Assembly: GCF_900129505.1 (NCBI RefSeq)
Contig: NZ_LT670818.1
Span: 310,001 to 374,000 of the forward strand
Direction: 5' to 3'
Source: Bradyrhizobium erythrophlei
GTDB taxonomy: Bacteria; Pseudomonadota; Alphaproteobacteria; Rhizobiales; Xanthobacteraceae
Length of the DNA stretch: 64,000 nucleotides
Every line of letters starts with the position of its first letter. Positions within the stretch are counted from its first letter, which is position 1. The translations under genes and the position numbers were made by a program. Below, one piece after another: positions 59,731 to 64,000 of this stretch. Below the pieces are notes generated by a model. That model ran no database searches. It saw only the letters and a list, made by a program, of their open reading frames with translations, and was not told where the DNA came from.

Positions 59731-60834
59731 ATGAGCACGTCGTCCAAACTCTTCGAGCCCTACAAACTTGGCCCGATCACGCTTTCCAACCGAATTGTGA
59801 TGGCGCCGCTGACGCGCAACCGCGCGGTCGCAGGCCTGGTGCCGAACCCGCTGGCGGTTGACTACTACGGGCAGCGCGCGTCCGCGGGACTTCTGGTCAC
59901 CGAAGCGAGCCAGATCTCGCAGCAAGGCCAGGGCTATCAGGACACGCCCGGCATCTACTCCAGGGAACAGGTCGCCGGCTGGCGCAAGGTGACGAACCGC
60001 GTGCACGAGCGCGGCGGCCGCATCTTCATCCAGCTCTGGCATGTCGGCCGCATCTCCCACACTTCGCTGCAGGCGAAGGGCGGTGCACCGGTGGCGCCAT
60101 CGGCGATCCCCGCCAAGGGCAAGACCTTCGTCAATGGCACCTTTGCCGATGTATCGGCGCCGCGCGCGCTGACGCTGGAGGAAATTCCGGGGATCATCGA
60201 GGGCTTTAGGCGCGGCGCCGCGAACGCGCTGGAAGCGGGTTTCGACGGCGTCGAAATCCATGGCGCCAACGGCTATCTGCTCGACCAGTTCGCCAAGGAC
60301 GGCGCCAACAAGCGCACCGATGCCTATGGCGGATCGATCGAGAACCGCGCCAAGCTGATGCTGGAAGTCTCCAAGGCGGTGGCCGCCGAAGCCGGCGCCG
60401 AGCGCACCGGCATCCGCATCTCGCCGGTGACGCCGGCCAACGACATCTCCGATTCCAATCCGCAGCCGCTGTTCGACTACATCGTCGATCATCTCAGCGC
60501 GCTGAAGCTCGTTTATCTCCACGTCATCGAGGGCGCCACCGGCGGCCCGCGCGACATCGCCCTTTTCGACTACGCTTCCTTGCGCAAGCGTTTTGCGGGC
60601 GCCTACATGGCCAACAACGGCTATGACCTCGAACTCGCCAACAAGGTGCTGGCGGCCGGTGAAGCCGACCTGATCGCGTTCGGAAAACTGTTCATTTCGA
60701 ATCCCGATTTGGTCGAACGCCTCAAGCACGGCGCACCGCTGAACGCGCCCGACAAGGCGACGTTCTATGGCGGCGGCGCCAAGGGATATACGGATTATCC
60801 GACGCTGAGCGCGGCGCTGGATCCGGCGGAGTAA
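59731..60834 (+). CDS. Alkene reductase, old yellow enzyme family
   Basis: A 367-residue FMN-dependent NAD(P)H reductase of electron-poor double bonds. The signatures are in order: LGPITLSNRIVMAPLTRNRA, FIQLWHVGRISH, VEIHGANGYLLDQFAKDGANKRTDAYGGSIENR and GEADLIAFGKLFISNPDLVERLKHGAPLN. The His-Asn pair typical of the OYE active site sits in EIHGAN. NemA-like enzymes also reduce nitro compounds and maleimides. A terminator follows at 60860. Confidence 0.92.
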   Translation: MSTSSKLFEPYKLGPITLSNRIVMAPLTRNRAVAGLVPNPLAVDYYGQRASAGLLVTEASQISQQGQGYQDTPGIYSREQVAGWRKVTNRVHERGGRIFIQLWHVGRISHTSLQAKGGAPVAPSAIPAKGKTFVNGTFADVSAPRALTLEEIPGIIEGFRRGAANALEAGFDGVEIHGANGYLLDQFAKDGANKRTDAYGGSIENRAKLMLEVSKAVAAEAGAERTGIRISPVTPANDISDSNPQPLFDYIVDHLSALKLVYLHVIEGATGGPRDIALFDYASLRKRFAGAYMANNGYDLELANKVLAAGEADLIAFGKLFISNPDLVERLKHGAPLNAPDKATFYGGGAKGYTDYPTLSAALDPAE

Positions 60835-60859
60835 GGATTCATCCTTAGCCGTCGTTGCA

Positions 60860-60889
60860 AAGGCCGGGATTGCTCCCGGCCTTTTTTCT
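60860..60889 (+). terminator. Intrinsic terminator after the OYE gene
   Basis: aggccggga/tcccggcct form a 9-base stem (60861-60882), followed by tttttt. An almost identical hairpin stands at 63037-63060. Each is followed by a family D repeat within five to fifteen bases. Confidence 0.85.
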
Positions 60890-60892
60890 TTC

Positions 60893-61027
60893 GTCATGCC
60901 CCGCGGAGGCGGGGCATCCAGTATTCGCCAGCGCCAGAGATAGATGCGAGAAGCCGCGGCGTACTGGATCGTCCGCCGGAGCCTGTCATCGGGCGCGCAT
61001 TCGCGCGACCCGTTGGCGGACGATGAC
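60893..61027. repeat. Intergenic palindromic repeat, family D
   Basis: gtcatgccccgcggaggcggggcatccagtattcgccag to gtccgccggagcctgtcatcgggcgcgc and the closing gacgatgac. It separates the OYE and TPR genes. Confidence 0.8.
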
Positions 61028-61066
61028 GCAGGTTGCGGGCCTCCCCGGTTGTTCTAAGGTGCCGGC

Positions 61067-61894
61067 ATGAGCCAGCACACCGCCGAAGAAACCGTTCGCC
61101 GCGCTACTGCCGCCTTCAATGCCGGCCAGCGCGACGAGGCGCGCAAGGTCTGCGAACAGGGATTGAGCCGCGCGCCCGGCGATCCCATGCTCAGCCATCT
61201 CCTGGCCGCCGTGCTGTTTTCGCAAGGCGAGATCGGTGCCGCGCGCGGCCATGTCGAGACCAGTCTCGCCAACCGACCCGGCAATGCCGCAGCCCATCTG
61301 CTCGCCGCGCGGATCGCCCGCGCCACCGGCGATTTTAACGGCGCGCTCGATCATCTCGATCGCGCGATCGCGCTGGCGCCGCAGCGGGAGGCGTTTGTCG
61401 AAAAGGCCCGCACGCTGGATCAGGCAAGTCTTCACCAGTCAAGCTTGCGGCCACAGGCGCGCGAGGCATGGCAAGCGATTCTGAAAGTGGTGCCGCGGAA
61501 TGCCGAGGCCGCGGCGCGATTGGGACGGCTGGCGTGGGAGGATGGCGACCACACCCTCGCGGCATCGCTGCTCGAACGCGCGGTCGCGGGTGATGCTCCC
61601 GCGTCGGCATGGTTCGATCTCGGACTGGTCCAGCAGGATTTGCACGACTACAACAGAGCCGCCGCGGCCTACCGCACGGCGCTGGAGAAGAAGCCCGACC
61701 ATGCCGAGGCTGCGCTCAATCTCGGCACCGTGCTGCAGGAAAAAAGCGATCTCGACGGAGCGATGGCCGCCTATGCGGCGGCCTATCGGCTTCGCCCAGC
61801 GATGTTCGGCAGCATCGCGATGGCGCTGACCTCGGCGCCGCACGGCCGGTTGTGGCTGGACGAGGCCGCGCTGCGACGCTCGCTCGGCGGTTAG
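61067..61894 (+). CDS. TPR-repeat protein
   Basis: A 275-residue helical protein of tandem TPR-like repeats: ATAAFNAGQRDEARKVCEQGLSRAPGDP, then AHLLAARIARATGDFNGALDHLDRAIALAPQ, RLGRLAWEDGDHTLAASLLERAV, YNRAAAAYRTALEKKPDHAEAALNLGTVLQEKSDLDGAMAAY. It should mediate protein contacts in the cytosol. The partner is unknown. Its start is after a family D repeat. Confidence 0.85.
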   Translation: MSQHTAEETVRRATAAFNAGQRDEARKVCEQGLSRAPGDPMLSHLLAAVLFSQGEIGAARGHVETSLANRPGNAAAHLLAARIARATGDFNGALDHLDRAIALAPQREAFVEKARTLDQASLHQSSLRPQAREAWQAILKVVPRNAEAAARLGRLAWEDGDHTLAASLLERAVAGDAPASAWFDLGLVQQDLHDYNRAAAAYRTALEKKPDHAEAALNLGTVLQEKSDLDGAMAAYAAAYRLRPAMFGSIAMALTSAPHGRLWLDEAALRRSLGG

Positions 61895-61939
61895 TCCGGA
61901 TAATTTGGGCTAAGGCGCAGCGGCGGTTGGCCATGGCTC

Positions 61940-62090
61940 CCGCTCTTCGCTCTTCGCGGGGTCGAGACGAGCGAAGCTCGCTCTGAGAGGGTTGGGGTGA
62001 GGGGCTCTCTCGGCGAACTCGACTCGCGGAGAGTCCCCCTCACCCGCCGCGCAAGAGCGCGGCGACCTCTCCCCGCAAGCGGGGCGAGGT
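61940..62090. repeat. Intergenic repeat, family C, long form
   Basis: cgcgggtcgagacgagcgaagctcgctctgagagggttggggtgagggg ... ccccctcacccgccgcgcaagagcgcggcgacctctccccgcaagcggggcgaggt. Very similar to 41159-41350. Confidence 0.8.
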
Positions 62091-62100
62091 GAACGCACTG

Positions 62101-62808
62101 TCACGCTCGTCCCCTTCGCGCGCGAAAGCGCTTGCGGTAGACGCCGGGGGTGGCCAGCACTTCGGAAACGGTCTTCGCATAGGCCGCCTGATGCGGCTCA
62201 TCGAAACTCTCAAACACCAGTTCGGGCGCGGTGCGCGGCACCGCGAAACACTGCGCCACCGGCGTGCCTTTCGGCAGCACGCCGGAAAAATCGGGCTTCG
62301 TCCACAGCGCCGGAAAATTGATGCCGCCGTCGTGGAAACGATCGGCGTCTACCAGTCCGGAAATCAGACGAAACGGCAGTTCGTCGCGATTGATCGGATG
62401 GGTGGCGAACAGCGACCAGCCGGGCTCGAGCTCGATGGTCCAGAAACTGTTGAACTTGATCGCGGCCTGACCTTCACGCGCGAACGGTGCTTCCGCGAAC
62501 TGGGCCGGGACATGGAAGCTCAGGGGCGCGCGCGGATGCCCCGGGGTCGCCGGCTCCGGAATGCCCCACTCCCATGAAAACGCGCCGCGCTCGACGATGA
62601 CGTCGCAGGGCAACGGGATCAAGACGCCATAGGCCATGGCGTCGACAAAGGGCGGGCATTGCTTGACGGTACGGATCTCGCGCCCGTGGAGGTCCGAATG
62701 CGCTTTCGCGGGCATCGCCCGCAGCCAGTCCGGCAAGCCCCCGCGCGCCGGCACCGGTCGCGGCAGATGCTCCGACAAGGCCGGATCGCAGCGAAAGATC
62801 ATGCGCAT
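62101..62808 (-). CDS. Uncharacterised conserved protein
   Basis: A 235-residue cytosolic protein with sequence features MRMIFRCDPALSEHLPRPVPARGGLPDWLRAMPAKAHSDL, TVKQCPPFVDAMAYGVLIPLPCDV, FKFNSFWTIELEPGWSLFATHPINRDELPFRLISGLVDADRF and PDFSGVLPKGTPVAQCFAVPR. The tail FARRGRA is basic. Well-ordered beta-rich segments suggest an enzyme or binding fold; PKGTPxAQ resembles parts of small-ligand hydroxylase-like folds, but I cannot name it. The ATG at 62808 looks right. Confidence 0.65.
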   Translation of the reverse strand: MRMIFRCDPALSEHLPRPVPARGGLPDWLRAMPAKAHSDLHGREIRTVKQCPPFVDAMAYGVLIPLPCDVIVERGAFSWEWGIPEPATPGHPRAPLSFHVPAQFAEAPFAREGQAAIKFNSFWTIELEPGWSLFATHPINRDELPFRLISGLVDADRFHDGGINFPALWTKPDFSGVLPKGTPVAQCFAVPRTAPELVFESFDEPHQAAYAKTVSEVLATPGVYRKRFRARRGRA

Positions 62809-63180
62809 GGCGAGGCTCCCTGACTCGTCAGGCCCGCGAAAGCGGGCATCCGGTAATCGCCGCCGCCAGCGATGGAATCGAGAAGCCGCGGCGTCCTGGA
62901 TCGTCCGCCTTCGTGGACGATGACTGCAGTATAATAACTGTCATTGCGAGCGAAGCGAAGCAATCCAGCTTATGGCCTGATCAAAGGAAGCTGGATTGCT
63001 TCGTCGCTTTCGCTCCTCGCAATGACGACGGAAAAAAGGCCGGGATCGCTCCCGGCCTTCTTTTTCTCTTTCGTCATGCCCCGCGAGGGCGGGGCATCCG
63101 ATAACCCGCGCCGTCCGCGACCAAATCGAGAAGGCGCGGCGTACTGGATCGTCCGGTCAAGCCGGACGATGACAGCGGCC
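62809..63180. repeat. Repeat-filled gap: family D at 62827-62924 and 63073-63173, family B at 62940-63026
   Basis: Three repeats and a terminator in 370 bases. Family D opens gtcaggcccgcgaaagcgggcatccgg and ends gacgatgac. Family B runs gtcattgcgagcgaagcgaag to cgctcctcgcaatgac. The second D copy runs gtcatgccccgcgagggcggggcatcc to gccggacgatgac. No gene is seen. Confidence 0.8.
63034..63065. terminator. Bidirectional intrinsic terminator
   Basis: aaggccggga/tcccggcctt form the stem, with a run of A before and of T after, so it can serve the minus-strand binding-protein gene that ends at 63181 (its minus-strand T-run is ccttttttcc). The twin of the one at 60860. Confidence 0.8.
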
Positions 63181-63999
63181 TCAGTTCGCCGAGGCGCGCT
63201 TCGGGGGCGAGGCCGGCCACGACTTGATCAGGGTATCGTAGTCGATGGTTTCGCCCTTCGGCTTCTCGTTGGCCAGCTTGCGCTGGGGCGCGATGTTGCC
63301 GTCCTTGGCGGACTTCGCGAACCAGTACTCGGCGGTTTCCTTCTTGTTGAGCTTCGGTCCGCAGGCGCCCTGGACGCCGGATTTCTCCAGACGTTCCATC
63401 ACCGAATCCTGGGCGGAGGCGAGCGAGTCCATCGCGGCCTGCGGCGTCTTCGCACCGGACGACGCATCGCCGATGTTCTGCCACCACAATTGCGCGAGCT
63501 TCGGATAATCCGGCACGTTGTTGCCGGTCGGGGTCCACTGCACGCGCGCCGGCGAGCGGTAGAACTCGATCAGCCCGCCGAGCTTCGGCGCGCGCTCGGT
63601 GAACGACTTGTCCCAGATGTCGGACTCACGCGTGAACGTCAGACCGACATGGCTCTTCTTCAGGGTCACCGTCTTGGAGTTGATGAACTGCAGATAGAGC
63701 CAGGCCGCCTTGCGGCGGTCGAGCGGGGTCGACTTCAGAAGCGTGGCCGAACCCACGTCCTGGTAGCCGAGCTTCATGCCTTCCTTCCAGTAGGAGCCGT
63801 GCGGCGACGGAGCCATGCGCCACTTCGGCGTACCGTCCGCATTCATCACGGGCAGGCCGGGCTTCACCATGTCGGCGGTGAAGGCGGTGTACCAGAAGAT
63901 CTGCTGGGCGATATTGCCTTGCGCCGGCACCGGACCGGATTCCGAGAAGGTCATGCCTTGCGCCTGCGGCGGGGCATATTTCTTCATCCAGTCGAGGTA
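63181..63999 (-). CDS. ABC transporter extracellular solute-binding protein, C-terminal part (5' end outside window)
   Basis: The last 273 residues of a family 1 sugar/glycerol-type binding protein; the frame remains open to the window edge. QIFWYTAFTADMVKP, KEGMKLGYQDVGSATLLKSTPLDRRKAAWLYLQFINSKTVTLKKSHVGLTFTRESDIWDKSFTERAPKLGGLIEFYRSPAR and GACGPKLNKKETAEYWF fit the large binding proteins next to glycerol- or sugar-type permeases. The signal peptide and substrate loop lie outside. The permease genes should be upstream on this strand. Confidence 0.85.
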   Translation of the reverse strand, partial: YLDWMKKYAPPQAQGMTFSESGPVPAQGNIAQQIFWYTAFTADMVKPGLPVMNADGTPKWRMAPSPHGSYWKEGMKLGYQDVGSATLLKSTPLDRRKAAWLYLQFINSKTVTLKKSHVGLTFTRESDIWDKSFTERAPKLGGLIEFYRSPARVQWTPTGNNVPDYPKLAQLWWQNIGDASSGAKTPQAAMDSLASAQDSVMERLEKSGVQGACGPKLNKKETAEYWFAKSAKDGNIAPQRKLANEKPKGETIDYDTLIKSWPASPPKRASAN

Positions 64000-64000
64000 C

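Noticed and set aside
1..64000. CRISPR arrays, tRNA, rRNA, prophage integrases, conjugation genes
   Set aside because: None was seen on reading. Regular short spaced repeats were not found, and the repeats present are dispersed palindromes.

Overview
The window looks like a piece of a Bradyrhizobium-type alphaproteobacterial chromosome. It is GC-rich. It has the cytochrome bc1 arrangement typical of these bacteria (a Rieske gene followed by a fused cytochrome b/c1 gene), a fused trpE-trpG gene behind a tryptophan leader peptide, a long isocitrate lyase, and many copies of intergenic palindromic repeats of the kind common in Bradyrhizobium and its relatives. No rRNA, tRNA or CRISPR array was seen. 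Genus assignment is inference from gene content, not from a marker gene search.

Layout. 0-7.5 kb: end of lemA, an M48 membrane protease, two ParA/MinD-like P-loop genes, apt, and trpE(G) with its attenuator (trpL, terminator and a promoter that predicts a leaderless transcript). 7.6-13.9 kb: fbcF-fbcH, trmL-queE-queD, hemF and a HAD phosphatase. 14-19 kb: small conserved genes, then a tightly overlapping minus-strand run TauE/SafE - CCA transferase - DUF6111 - Nudix - DUF1285. 19.3-26.1 kb: a MoxR - DUF58 - BatA/DUF4159 - GATase-like membrane protein operon. 26.2-31.2 kb: a metal-related group (DUF2946, TonB receptor, DUF1007, NicO exporter-like permease) behind a promoter overlapped by a Zur-like palindrome. 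31.3-37.4 kb: GNAT, a frameshifted GT-C-like membrane protein, Nudix, metallophosphoesterase, DUF4170 and isocitrate lyase, with a RamB-like regulator divergent from isocitrate lyase.

39.2-47 kb is the accessory part: a repeat-rich stretch, an intact 1265-bp IS3-family element with 3-bp target duplication, a frameshifted ketopantoate reductase, and an AT-richer island. The island holds an FRG-domain gene coupled to a membrane protein, a tiny membrane ORF, and a secreted/membrane protein pair of unknown function. This island is the best candidate for an undescribed system, probably a stress or phage-conflict module, but nothing in the sequence proves that.

47-59 kb is dominated by small secreted or membrane proteins (PilZ, PsiF, CusF-like, Cys-rich, DUF1993, DUF4239, TAXI-type binding protein) with OpgC and an MltB-like lytic transglycosylase. 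One of these genes has a canonical CtrA box upstream. A remnant of the DUF1993 gene lies 3 kb from the intact copy. 59.7-64 kb: an old-yellow-enzyme reductase, a TPR protein, an uncharacterised protein and the C-terminal part of an ABC sugar-type binding protein running off the window, separated by repeats and twin terminators.
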